DNA of 64,000 nucleotides from Streptomyces barkulensis (GTDB lineage Bacteria; Actinomycetota; Actinomycetes; Streptomycetales; Streptomycetaceae): the NCBI RefSeq assembly GCF_002843305.1, contig NZ_PGSG01000072.1, forward strand, positions 1 through 64,000. Direction: 5' to 3'. This document shows positions 8,925-16,488 of the stretch, in pieces. A model generated the notes under the pieces. It worked only from the letters and a program-made list of their open reading frames with translations, ran no database searches and was not told where the DNA came from. How positions within the stretch are numbered: the first letter of the stretch is position 1; each line of letters starts with the position of its first letter. Position numbers and translations under genes: made by a program.

Positions 8925-9955
8925 GACGGGTTCCTCTCGGGGACGGGCTCGGGCACGGGAGTGGGTGCGGGCTCGGGCGCGGGGCGCAGGGCGTCGGCGA
9001 GACCCGCGGGCCAGACGGCCCCGGGGGTGAAGCCGAGGTCGCGGGCGGCCCGTTCGTGGCCGCAGACCCAGGCGGGGCGGGCCAGTTCGCGGACCTTGTC
9101 GCGGCAGAGCACCGACGGCCGCCCCCTGATCCGCGCCGCCGCCTCGGCGCACCGGGCGGCGGCGTACGCCAGAGGGAGGGGGAGTGGGACGGCGGCGGGC
9201 GGGCGGCGGCCGGTCGCCGCCGCCACGGCCGCCGCGAGGTCTTCGCCGCGGTGCCCGGCGCCGTCGCCGGCGTGGTAGATCCCGCGGGAGTCCTCACCGG
9301 GGCCGACGGTCGCGCCGCGGTCGGCCGCGGCGAGCAGCAGGCGGCACAGGTCGTCGACGTGGACCAGCGAGTAGCGGCGGGGCCCGAAGCCGCACACGGG
9401 TAGCACACCGCGGCGCACGGCGGCCAGCAGCGCGGGCAGGAAGTCGGTGTCGCCGGGGCCGTAGACGATCGGCGGGCGCACGACGGTGCCGGGCACGGCG
9501 CCCGCCACGGCGCGCAGTGCCTCCTCCCCGGCCAGCTTGCTGCGGCCGTACGCCGACACCGGCGCGGGCGGGTCGTCCTCGCGGCGCGGCCGGTCGGGCG
9601 GGGAGGGCCCGGCGGCGGCCAGGGAGGAGCAGTGGACCAGACGGGGCGGGTGCGGCAGGGCGGCCAGGGCCTCGCACAGGCGGCGGGTGCCTCCGGCGTT
9701 GACGGGGGCGTAGCCGTCCGGACGGAGGGCCCTGACGGCGCCGGCCAGGTGGATCACGCGGTCGGCGCCCCAGGCGGCGGCCCGGGGCAGGCCGCGGCCG
9801 TCCGCGAGGTCACCGTCCAGCCGCTCCACCGGTGCCGGGAGCCGGGCCCGGGCGGGATCCCGCACCAGGGCGGCGACGGTGTGGCCCTCGTCCAGCAGCC
9901 GGCGCACCAGACGGGTGCCGATGAAGCCGGTGGCGCCGGTGACCAGATATCTCAC
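8921..9955 (-). CDS. NAD-dependent epimerase/dehydratase-type reductase, CerR-like candidate
   Basis: A 344-residue extended SDR. The Rossmann motif is GATGFIG near the N-terminus, and the catalytic Tyr and Lys lie in SAYGRSKLAGEE. In Caulobacter ceramide synthesis the ketone of the long-chain base or ceramide is reduced by an epimerase-family protein, CerR. Position between the acyltransferase and the hydroxylase supports the same role here, but such SDRs are hard to assign by sequence alone. GTG at 9955 overlaps the preceding stop (GTGA). The C-terminus is proline-rich (PAPEPAPTPVPEPVPE). Confidence 0.9.
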   Translation of the reverse strand: MRYLVTGATGFIGTRLVRRLLDEGHTVAALVRDPARARLPAPVERLDGDLADGRGLPRAAAWGADRVIHLAGAVRALRPDGYAPVNAGGTRRLCEALAALPHPPRLVHCSSLAAAGPSPPDRPRREDDPPAPVSAYGRSKLAGEEALRAVAGAVPGTVVRPPIVYGPGDTDFLPALLAAVRRGVLPVCGFGPRRYSLVHVDDLCRLLLAAADRGATVGPGEDSRGIYHAGDGAGHRGEDLAAAVAAATGRRPPAAVPLPLPLAYAAARCAEAAARIRGRPSVLCRDKVRELARPAWVCGHERAARDLGFTPGAVWPAGLADALRPAPEPAPTPVPEPVPERNPS

Positions 9956-11274
9956 CGGCGGGCTCCGGAGACGTGCGGGGCGACGGGTGCGGGTACGGCC
10001 GTGGGCAGGGTTGTGGACGGGGCTGTGGGCGGGGTCGCGGACGAGGCCGCGGCGGCGGGACGCGGTCCGCCGCCGTCCGCGAGGTCGCGCCGGTAGAGGC
10101 GGTGCCTGCGGTGGAGGACGCCGCCGAAGGCCTCGGCGTAGCGGTTGGCGTCGCGGTTGTCCTCCAGCAGCCAGGAGAACTCGCTCTCGGCGTAGCCCAG
10201 GCGGAAGGCCGACCGCTGGGCCTCGGCTAGCAGCGCGGCGGTCAGTCCGCGGGCGCGGTGGGCGGCCCGGACGCCGGTGAGGATCACCCGGGCCCGGTCG
10301 ATGCGCCGGGCGGCCCGGGCCGCGCGCAGCCGTCCCGGGGGCCTTCCCAGGGATCGCCCCAGGGGCGTGTCGCGGGCGGCGTGCAGCGCCTGGTTGACGT
10401 CGGGCAGCCAGAAGGTGAAGGCGGCCGGTTCGCCTCCCACCTCGGCGAACCACACCAGCTCCGGCCGCACCAGCGGGCGCAGCCGGTCCATCGCGTGGGA
10501 GAACTCGCGGCCGGTCATGGGGACGGAGGCGTAGTTGCCGGACCAGGCGTCGGTGTAGATGTCACGGACGACTGCCAGGTCCGCCTCCCGGCGGCAGGGG
10601 TCCAGGTGCCGCAGCCGTACGTCCGGCGCGTTCGCGGCCCAGCGGGCCGCGCGGGCGGCGGCCCCGGGCGGCTCGCCGCCGGGCGGCGCGGGGACGCGCC
10701 AGGACAGCAGGTCCTTGGCCTTGGCCAGCCCGCAGGCGGCGTACAGGGCGGGGTAGTAGGCGGGGTTGTACGGCATCATCACGGTGGGCGGGCCGTCGAA
10801 GCCCTCGACGAGGACCCCGCACTCGTCGTGGACGGAGAATCCCAGCGGGCCGAGCATCGTCTCCAGGCCGCGTTCGCGCAGCCAGCCGGCGGCCGCGTCG
10901 AAGAGGGCGGAGGCCGCCTCGGGGTCGTCGGCGCACTCGAAGAGGCCGAACAGGCCGCCGCGCGCGTCGTGGAGGGCCTGGTACCGGGAGTCGACGGCGG
11001 CGGCGATCCGCCCGACCGCCCTCCGCCCCCGGCGGGCGAGGAACAACTCGGCCGTGCCGACCTCGAAGAACGGGTTGCGCCGCCGGTCGACCAGGGAGCG
11101 CTGATCGCTCCTGGAGGGCGGCAGCCGGTACGGGTCGCCGCGGTGCAGGACGCGGGGGAGGGCGGTGAAGGCGGCGGTGTCCGCGCGCCCGCGCACCGGA
11201 CGGACGGTCAGGGGCGCGAGTGCGGAGGTGGAGGCGGCTGCGGTGCGCGCGGGGAGCGAGGGGGAGGCGGTCAC
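9952..11274 (-). CDS. YghO-like GNAT-fold N-acyltransferase, bacterial ceramide synthase candidate
   Basis: A 440-residue protein of the YghO-like acyltransferase family: RGDPYRLPPSRSDQRSL, RNPFFEVGTAELFLARR, RAVGRIAAAVDSRYQ, GLFGLFECADDPEAA, FDGPPTVMMPYNPAYY and a C-terminal GNAT-like half with VILTGVRAAHRARGLTAALL. The Caulobacter ceramide synthase bCerS is, as I recall, a member of this GNAT-related group. The predicted reaction is amide-linking a fatty acid to the long-chain base. The GTG start overlaps the stop of the synthase gene (GTGA). A low-complexity Ala/Pro/Thr tail of about 40 residues closes the protein. Confidence 0.85.
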   Translation of the reverse strand: MTASPSLPARTAAASTSALAPLTVRPVRGRADTAAFTALPRVLHRGDPYRLPPSRSDQRSLVDRRRNPFFEVGTAELFLARRGRRAVGRIAAAVDSRYQALHDARGGLFGLFECADDPEAASALFDAAAGWLRERGLETMLGPLGFSVHDECGVLVEGFDGPPTVMMPYNPAYYPALYAACGLAKAKDLLSWRVPAPPGGEPPGAAARAARWAANAPDVRLRHLDPCRREADLAVVRDIYTDAWSGNYASVPMTGREFSHAMDRLRPLVRPELVWFAEVGGEPAAFTFWLPDVNQALHAARDTPLGRSLGRPPGRLRAARAARRIDRARVILTGVRAAHRARGLTAALLAEAQRSAFRLGYAESEFSWLLEDNRDANRYAEAFGGVLHRRHRLYRRDLADGGGPRPAAAASSATPPTAPSTTLPTAVPAPVAPHVSGARR

Positions 11275-12497
11275 GCCACCACCGCCTCGGTGCGCCCCGG
11301 CCCGCCCGGCGCCGGCAGGAGCGGGCCCAGCCCGCGCCGTACCCGGGCGAAGGCGTCCAGGACGCGGGTGATGTGGTCGTCGGTGTGGATCGCCTGGGGG
11401 GTCACCCGGATCAGCGCCCGGTTGCGGGCCACGGCCGGCGCCACCACGGCGTTGGTGAACACCCCGGCGTCCAGCAGTTCCTGCCACACCCGCAGGCACA
11501 GCCGCGAGTCGCCCACGTACACCGGTACCACCGGGGTGGTCGAGTCGCCGGTGTCCCAGCCCAGCGACCGCAACCCGGCGAGCAGCCGCCGGGCGTGGCC
11601 GAACACCCGCTGCCGGCGCTCGGGTTCGGATTCGATGATGTCCAGCGAGGCCAGGGCGGCGGCCGCCGAGGGCGGTGGCATCGCGGCCGAGAAGAGGACG
11701 GAGCGGGCGCTGTGGCGCAGGTGCTCGACGACGGAGGCGGGGCCGATCAGCATCCCGCCGACGGAACCGAAGCACTTCGACAGCGTCCCGGTGACCAGGT
11801 CCACCTCGCCGGTGAGCCCGAAGTGCTCGGTCACGCCGCGTCCGCCGGCGCCCAGCAGGCCGATGTCGTGGGCGCCGTCCACCACCAGCCGGGCGCCGTG
11901 GCGCCGGGCCAGCTCCACCAGGCCCGGCAGCGGGCACAGGTCGCCCTCCATGGAGAACATGCCGTCGGTGACGATCAGACGGCCGCGGCCGGGATCGGAG
12001 GCGGAGGCGGCCAGCAGACGGCCCAGGTGGCCGAGGTCGCGGTGGCGGTAGCGGTGGTGGGCGGCGCCGCCGAGCCGGACGGCGTCCACCAGCGAGGCGT
12101 GGTTGGACATGTCGGCGAAGACGGCGTCGCGCTCGTCCAGCAGGGCGGCGAGCGCGAGGTTGGCCTGGAAGCCGGTGGTGGTCACCAGGGCAGCCTCGCC
12201 ACCGACGAACGCGGCCAGCCGGTCCTCCAGTTCCTCGTGGAGGGCGAGCGTGCCGTTGAGCACGCGCGAGCCGGAGCAGGAGACGCCGTGGCGGCGCAGC
12301 GCGCGGGCGGCGGCCTCGGTCACCCGGGGGTCGGCCGACAGCCCCAGATAGTCGTTGCACCCGGCCATGACCACCGTGCGGCCGTCGATTCCGACCTCCG
12401 CACCCCGGGAGGAGAGAGGGCGGTAATAGGGCCGGGAGGTGCTCTGCGCCGCGAGGCGGTGGAGAGCCGACCGTTCTTTTCCGAAGACATCCGCCAT
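11271..12497 (-). CDS. alpha-oxoamine synthase, serine palmitoyltransferase-like
   Basis: A 408-residue PLP enzyme of fold type I. K241 in GTLSKCFGSVGG forms the internal aldimine; D207 and H210 in VVDGAHDIGLLGAGGRG bind the cofactor; H133 (SNHAS) stacks on the ring. The family condenses an acyl thioester with an amino acid: 8-amino-7-oxononanoate synthase (alanine), 5-aminolevulinate synthase or KBL (glycine), serine palmitoyltransferase (serine). No biotin or haem genes are nearby, while ACP, N-acyltransferase, reductase and FA2H-like hydroxylase are, so SPT activity making a 3-ketosphinganine-type base is the best inference. ATG at 12497 follows GGGGA. Confidence 0.9.
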   Translation of the reverse strand: MADVFGKERSALHRLAAQSTSRPYYRPLSSRGAEVGIDGRTVVMAGCNDYLGLSADPRVTEAAARALRRHGVSCSGSRVLNGTLALHEELEDRLAAFVGGEAALVTTTGFQANLALAALLDERDAVFADMSNHASLVDAVRLGGAAHHRYRHRDLGHLGRLLAASASDPGRGRLIVTDGMFSMEGDLCPLPGLVELARRHGARLVVDGAHDIGLLGAGGRGVTEHFGLTGEVDLVTGTLSKCFGSVGGMLIGPASVVEHLRHSARSVLFSAAMPPPSAAAALASLDIIESEPERRQRVFGHARRLLAGLRSLGWDTGDSTTPVVPVYVGDSRLCLRVWQELLDAGVFTNAVVAPAVARNRALIRVTPQAIHTDDHITRVLDAFARVRRGLGPLLPAPGGPGRTEAVVA

Positions 12498-12906
12498 GCT
12501 GTTCCCCGAGGAGTTCGCGTCGAGAGGGTTGCGTCGGTTTTCCGATGGGTGTTCGTGTTCTTGTGCGTCCGGCGTCCGGCGTCCGGCGACCGGAATCCGG
12601 CATCCGTGATTTCACGGGAAACGGCTCCGAGTTTCCTCCGGTGGGTCCGTGGACCGGGTTCGGCGCGGCGGCGGGCGGCTTCCGCGGTACTGTCCCGGCT
12701 GCGCTCTCACCGGTCCGGTCACCAGGCCGGTCACCGGTCCGGTCGCTGCGCCGTCCGGGGCCGGACGGGCGTCGGTCCTTTTTCGCCGGGCGTTCCGCCA
12801 GAATACTGACACAGGATCAGAAGAGGCGCGGACAGGTGACTCGTGTGTTTTCCGGGTGCGCCGTCGAAGGTTTGCGCGAGTTCTCGATGAGTGAGCGAGA
12901 AGGCGT
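12498..12906. promoter_or_regulatory. divergent intergenic region between ceramide-like operon and WS/DGAT gene
   Basis: 409 bases without a supported gene. Three things stand out: a 14-bp direct repeat TCACCGGTCCGGTC at 12707-12720 and 12731-12744 (24-bp period); a small inverted repeat CCGTGA-TT-TCACGG at 12604-12617; and a triple CGTCCGG-type run at 12566-12589. Promoters for both directions must lie here, but I see no convincing -35/-10 pair. Regulator binding to the repeats is only a suggestion. Confidence 0.5.
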
Positions 12907-14331
12907 ATGGAGACGAGTACCGCCCTTTCACCGGTGGAGGAAGTCCACTGCGGTGCGCGGGGAGTTCCCGAAACGGTCGGAATGGCGGCGCTGTTCACCG
13001 GCGAACCGCCGGGGGCGGACGCGCTGCGGGCCCGGGTCGCGGAGCGCTGGGGCGCCCTTCCCCGGCTGCGGCGGGTGCTGCTGCCCCCCGCGCCGCCGGC
13101 CCGGCTGCGCGGACACCGCTGGCTGCCGCTCGACCGGTTCGACGTCCGCCGCCACGTCACCGCCGTCAACACCGCCGTCAACACCGCCGTCGCCACCGCC
13201 GACAGCACCGGCAGTGGCGACGGCGCCGCGTTCACCGCCCTGCTCGGCCGGCTCGTCACCCGCGCCCTGCCCGCCGGGCTGCCGCCCTGGCGGCTGACGC
13301 TGGTACGGGGGGCGGGCCGGGGGCGGTTCGCCGTCGTGCTGACCGCCCACCACGCCCTTCTGGACGGCCGGTCCCTGGAGATCCTGCTCAGCCGCCTGTT
13401 CGACGGCACCCCCGGGCGCGGCGCCCGCAGGGGCACGGGCGTGCGGGCGGTGGGAGCGCTCGGGGCGGCCGGCCCGGACCGCCCCGGCCCGCCCGCGGCG
13501 CCCGGCGCAGGATCCGGCCGGGCCCTGCCGCAGCCCCCGGGCCTCCGCCCGCGGCCGGACCTGGCCTGGACGGAGGTGGACGCGGACGCGGTACGGGCCG
13601 CCCGCCGCGCCCTGCCCGGCCTGGGCGCCACCCTCAACGAGGTGCTGCTGGCCGCGGCCGCGGGCGCCCTGCGCACCGTCCACGGGGACCCGGACCGCTG
13701 GCCCGGCGCGCCGCGCCCGCTGTACGGCTCCTTCCCGGTGGACCTGCGCACGCCGCGGGAGGACCGGATGCTCGGCACCGCCGTCTCGGCGGTGCGGGTG
13801 CCGCTCCCCGTGACCGCCGCCGACCCCGCGGAACGGCTGGCGGCCTGCCGGGGCGTGCTGGCGGCCTTCGGCCCCCTGCACGGCGGCCCGGACACCGTCC
13901 GCCGCACGGTCGCCGCCGCCGCGCGGCTTGGCCCCTGGGCGGTGCGCCTGCTGGCCTCGCTGAGCTGCGCGCCGGGCTTCTGCCCCGTGACCTGCCTGGC
14001 CTTCGGCTGGCCGCGCGGCCCGTGGTCCCTGGACGGGCGGCCGCTGGAGCGGATCGTCCCCCTGCCGCCCGTACTGGCCCCGGGGGCCGTCTGCCTGGCC
14101 CTGACCGACTACGCGGGCGCGTACACCCTCACCGCGGTCACCCACACCCTCCCCGGCGGGGCCCGGCCGCTGGCCGGCGCCCTCACCCGCGAACTGGCCC
14201 TCCTCGCCCGCCGGCCCGAGCCCGCGCCCGGCGCACCGGGCGGCCCCGCGGGGCCGGGCCCCGCGCGAACGTCCCGGGCCGGGCGGTTCGCCGGCGCGAT
14301 CCGTGGAACGCGGAACGGGCCGCCGAGGTGA
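12907..14331 (+). CDS. WS/DGAT-family O-acyltransferase
   Basis: A 474-residue protein with the wax ester synthase/diacylglycerol acyltransferase pattern: LPLDRFDVRRHV, the catalytic HHxxxDG as HHALLDGRSLE (about residue 150), and SFPVDLRTPREDRMLGT. These enzymes transfer acyl groups from acyl-CoA to alcohols. It diverges from the ceramide-like operon over a shared 409-bp region, so one speculative role is O-acylation of a hydroxylated ceramide; triglyceride or wax ester synthesis is the conventional alternative. The ATG at 12907 follows GAGAAGG. The C-terminus is Pro/Ala/Arg-rich. Confidence 0.85.
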   Translation: METSTALSPVEEVHCGARGVPETVGMAALFTGEPPGADALRARVAERWGALPRLRRVLLPPAPPARLRGHRWLPLDRFDVRRHVTAVNTAVNTAVATADSTGSGDGAAFTALLGRLVTRALPAGLPPWRLTLVRGAGRGRFAVVLTAHHALLDGRSLEILLSRLFDGTPGRGARRGTGVRAVGALGAAGPDRPGPPAAPGAGSGRALPQPPGLRPRPDLAWTEVDADAVRAARRALPGLGATLNEVLLAAAAGALRTVHGDPDRWPGAPRPLYGSFPVDLRTPREDRMLGTAVSAVRVPLPVTAADPAERLAACRGVLAAFGPLHGGPDTVRRTVAAAARLGPWAVRLLASLSCAPGFCPVTCLAFGWPRGPWSLDGRPLERIVPLPPVLAPGAVCLALTDYAGAYTLTAVTHTLPGGARPLAGALTRELALLARRPEPAPGAPGGPAGPGPARTSRAGRFAGAIRGTRNGPPR

Positions 14332-14360
14332 CATCCGCCGACCGACGAGGAGGGGTGGCG

Positions 14361-14753
14361 ATGAGGTACGACGAGTTCCTCGCCCGGGTTCGCGAGCTGG
14401 GGGAGTACGGGAACCGGCGGGAGGCCGAGGAGGTGACCACGGCCGTGCTGGAGGTGCTCGCCTCCCGGATCACCCCGGGGGAGACCGAGGACCTGGCCGC
14501 CCAGCTGCCCGGCCCGCTGGGCGACTTCCTGCTGGAGAGCAGCCCGGAGAGGCCCGAGACGTACGGCGTGGAGGAGTTCTGCCGCCGGGTGGGGGAGCGG
14601 ACCGGGTCACGGCCCAGGACCGCGGAGTGGGACGCCAGTGCCGTGCTGTCCACCACCGCCGGGGCGATCTCCGGGGGCGAGCTCAACCAGGTTTTGAGCC
14701 AGCTGCCCTCCGGCTACGCCGTGTTGTTCGGCAAGCCGGAGCTGAGCGATTGA
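14361..14753 (+). CDS. DUF2267 family protein
   Basis: A 130-residue protein matching the DUF2267 pattern: YDEFLARVRELG, an internal helical repeat (EEVTTAVLEVLASRITPGETEDLAAQLP spans residues about 24-51, then VEEFCRRVGER) and LSQLPSGYAVLF at the end. It is small, acidic and probably all helical. Function is unknown; in actinomycetes such genes often occur in stress-related operons. AGGAGGGG precedes the ATG. It lies 29 bases after the WS/DGAT gene and may be cotranscribed. Confidence 0.85.
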   Translation: MRYDEFLARVRELGEYGNRREAEEVTTAVLEVLASRITPGETEDLAAQLPGPLGDFLLESSPERPETYGVEEFCRRVGERTGSRPRTAEWDASAVLSTTAGAISGGELNQVLSQLPSGYAVLFGKPELSD

Positions 14754-14929
14754 GCCCACCTGGCTGCGGACCTCGGGTGCCGGGCCGCCGGAGTCGGGAG
14801 GTGAGAGGCGGCGGAGTCGCGGCGCGACGGCGCGCGCCGCGCGCCGCGCCACCTCCCGCCGCACACAACAACCGCATTCGCTCTGCGTAATCACTTGTCA
14901 CGCTGAGCTATCGGGGTCACCGTGGGGGC

Positions 14930-15577
14930 GTGACGAACGAACCCGCGACTCCCCCCGTCCGCTCCGGCCGCCCCGCCGGGTCCGTGCGGCATCTGCCGTG
15001 GCCCGGTGCGCGCCCGGCCGTGCCCGGTCCGGCGCGGGCCGTGCTCCGTCCGGGCCGGTGGGACGGGCGTGTGCGCGCCTACCGGGCCGACGTCACCGCC
15101 GAGGGGCCGGTGGACGGTGTCCCCGTCGCCGTACTGCTGGGCAGGTACACCGGCCCCAGCGGCGGTCTCGCACTGCGGTGGCTGCGCGGGCAGGCCCGCC
15201 GGATCGCCGACGGGCTCGACCCCGACCCGGTGACGGCCCGCTGGGCGGCGCGGGGCACGCTCGGCCGTGTGCCGGACCGGCCCGGACGGAGCGCCGACGT
15301 GCCCGCCGAGCTGCGGCGGTGGTGCGCGGACGAGGAGTCGCAGGAGGCCGCGGCCGAACGGCTCGCCGAGGGGCTGTCGTTCCGGCTCACCGCCACCGAC
15401 CACACCGGGAGTTACATGCTGCGGGTGTGGCCCGTCGGCGTGGTCGTCCCCCGGTCGGGCGCGTCGCCGTTCACCTATGTGCGGTGGCCCCATCAGCTCC
15501 CGCCCTGGTCGCCGGAGCCCCGTCCCGCCGCGGCCTCCCCGCACCGGGCGACGGGATCGCGCCTCCGCTCCCGGTGA
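14930..15577 (+). CDS. hypothetical protein, paralogue of the gene at 25967
   Basis: A 215-residue protein with no recognised domain. Its centre matches the product at 25967-26518: WLRGQARRIADGLDPDP, then an ARW..G.L..(L/V)PD block, then PAELRRWCADEESQEAAAERLAEG. The pattern of short beta strands (VPVAVLLGRYTG, FRLTATDHTGSYMLRVWPVG) suggests a compact alpha/beta fold. The GTG at 14930 follows GGGGG. A terminator palindrome starts immediately after the stop. Function unknown. Confidence 0.75.
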   Translation: MTNEPATPPVRSGRPAGSVRHLPWPGARPAVPGPARAVLRPGRWDGRVRAYRADVTAEGPVDGVPVAVLLGRYTGPSGGLALRWLRGQARRIADGLDPDPVTARWAARGTLGRVPDRPGRSADVPAELRRWCADEESQEAAAERLAEGLSFRLTATDHTGSYMLRVWPVGVVVPRSGASPFTYVRWPHQLPPWSPEPRPAAASPHRATGSRLRSR

Positions 15578-15609
15578 CCGGGGCGGGCCCGGCGCCGGGC
15601 CCGCCCCGG
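15578..15609. terminator. perfect palindromic hairpin between convergent genes
   Basis: The 32 bases are fully self-complementary (half-site CCGGGGCGGGCCCGGC). It starts on the base after the stop of the upstream gene and ends 16 bases before the stop of the converging TerB gene, so it can serve both. Confidence 0.8.
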
Positions 15610-15625
15610 GGGTGAGGCGGGCCGC

Positions 15626-16081
15626 TCAGAGCCCGAACTCGTGGAGCGGCAGGTCGAGCAGGTGGCAGACCTCGCGGACCACCACCAGCTCGGCCGCGTC
15701 GAAATAGCCGTCGGCCCCGCCGACGGCTATGCCGATACGGACGACGGCGCGGGCCTCGGAGGGCCTGCGCGCGGCTTTGGCGACCTCGCGCAGGGCCTCG
15801 GCCCGATTGAGGTCGAAGTCGGTGGTGAGCCGGTCCAGCCAGCCCTCGAAGCGGCCGCGCAGTTCGCCGGCGGGGAAGCTCCTCAGTACCTCGTCGTGCT
15901 CGATCAGCTGGGCGACGCGGCGGCGTTCGGCCGGGTCGATCGTCCCGTCCGCCGCGGCGACCAGCGCGCACATCGCCATGCTCGCGTCACGGAAAGCGCC
16001 GCCCGTCAGCGTGTTCCTCTTCGCCGCCAGCCGGCCCCGCGCCGTCCGGGCGGACTCCGCGAGGCGGTTCCACAGGGGCAT
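15626..16081 (-). CDS. TerB-like tellurite resistance protein
   Basis: A 151-residue helical protein of the TerB family: MAMCALVAAADGTIDPAERRRV, followed by a duplicated half, GGADGYFDAAELVVVREVC. The paired acidic ADGxID/ADGYFD motifs are those that bind divalent metal in TerB. TerB proteins accompany TerC/TerD systems in stress responses; no other ter gene is in the window. The ATG at 16081 has GGAG five bases upstream and is preferred over a GTG two codons earlier. Confidence 0.88.
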   Translation of the reverse strand: MPLWNRLAESARTARGRLAAKRNTLTGGAFRDASMAMCALVAAADGTIDPAERRRVAQLIEHDEVLRSFPAGELRGRFEGWLDRLTTDFDLNRAEALREVAKAARRPSEARAVVRIGIAVGGADGYFDAAELVVVREVCHLLDLPLHEFGL

Positions 16082-16488
16082 GAACACTCCGGGTGTCGGG
16101 AAGGGGCCGGGCCGCGCCGACGCGGTCGGACGGAAATCGTAGGGGCTCGGCCCCGTCCCGCGTCCTCGCTTCCGATGTTTCTACAGAATCGTAGAATCAG
16201 GAGGGTGTCACGCTGCCGCGGGGGTGCCCCGAGGGGGCGGGGCGCACTCCAGGGCGCCCGGGACCTCGGTGCCGGGGCGGGGTCGGCGTCGAGGGATGGG
16301 CGGGCTCCGGCCCCGCGGTGTCACTTTGCCAATCCTTTACACTTCATCGGGAGGCCTCGGCCCGACCCGAGGTACCCGGACCCGAACCGACACAGAAGGA
16401 GCAGCACACCCGCCATGGGCGAACCTCCCAGTACCAGCCGTGCCATCCGCGGCCGCTCCGCGACGACCCCGGGAGCGGGGGTGGCACG
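16082..16488. promoter_or_regulatory. divergent region between TerB and CNNM genes, with an inverted repeat
   Basis: 407 bases without a supported gene. An AT-rich inverted repeat TTCTAC-N6-GTAGAA lies at 16179-16196, 98 bases upstream of the TerB start. Its shape resembles BlaI/CopY-type operators, but no such regulator is adjacent. AT-richer sequence at 16318-16350 (TTGCCA at 16327 and TTTACACTTCATC) may hold the promoter for the CNNM operon; no clear -10 can be fixed. Confidence 0.45.

Noticed and set aside
11271..12497. Biotin-pathway 8-amino-7-oxononanoate synthase (BioF)
   Set aside because: No bioA, bioB or bioD in the neighbourhood; coupled partners are lipid-type enzymes. Not excluded by sequence alone.
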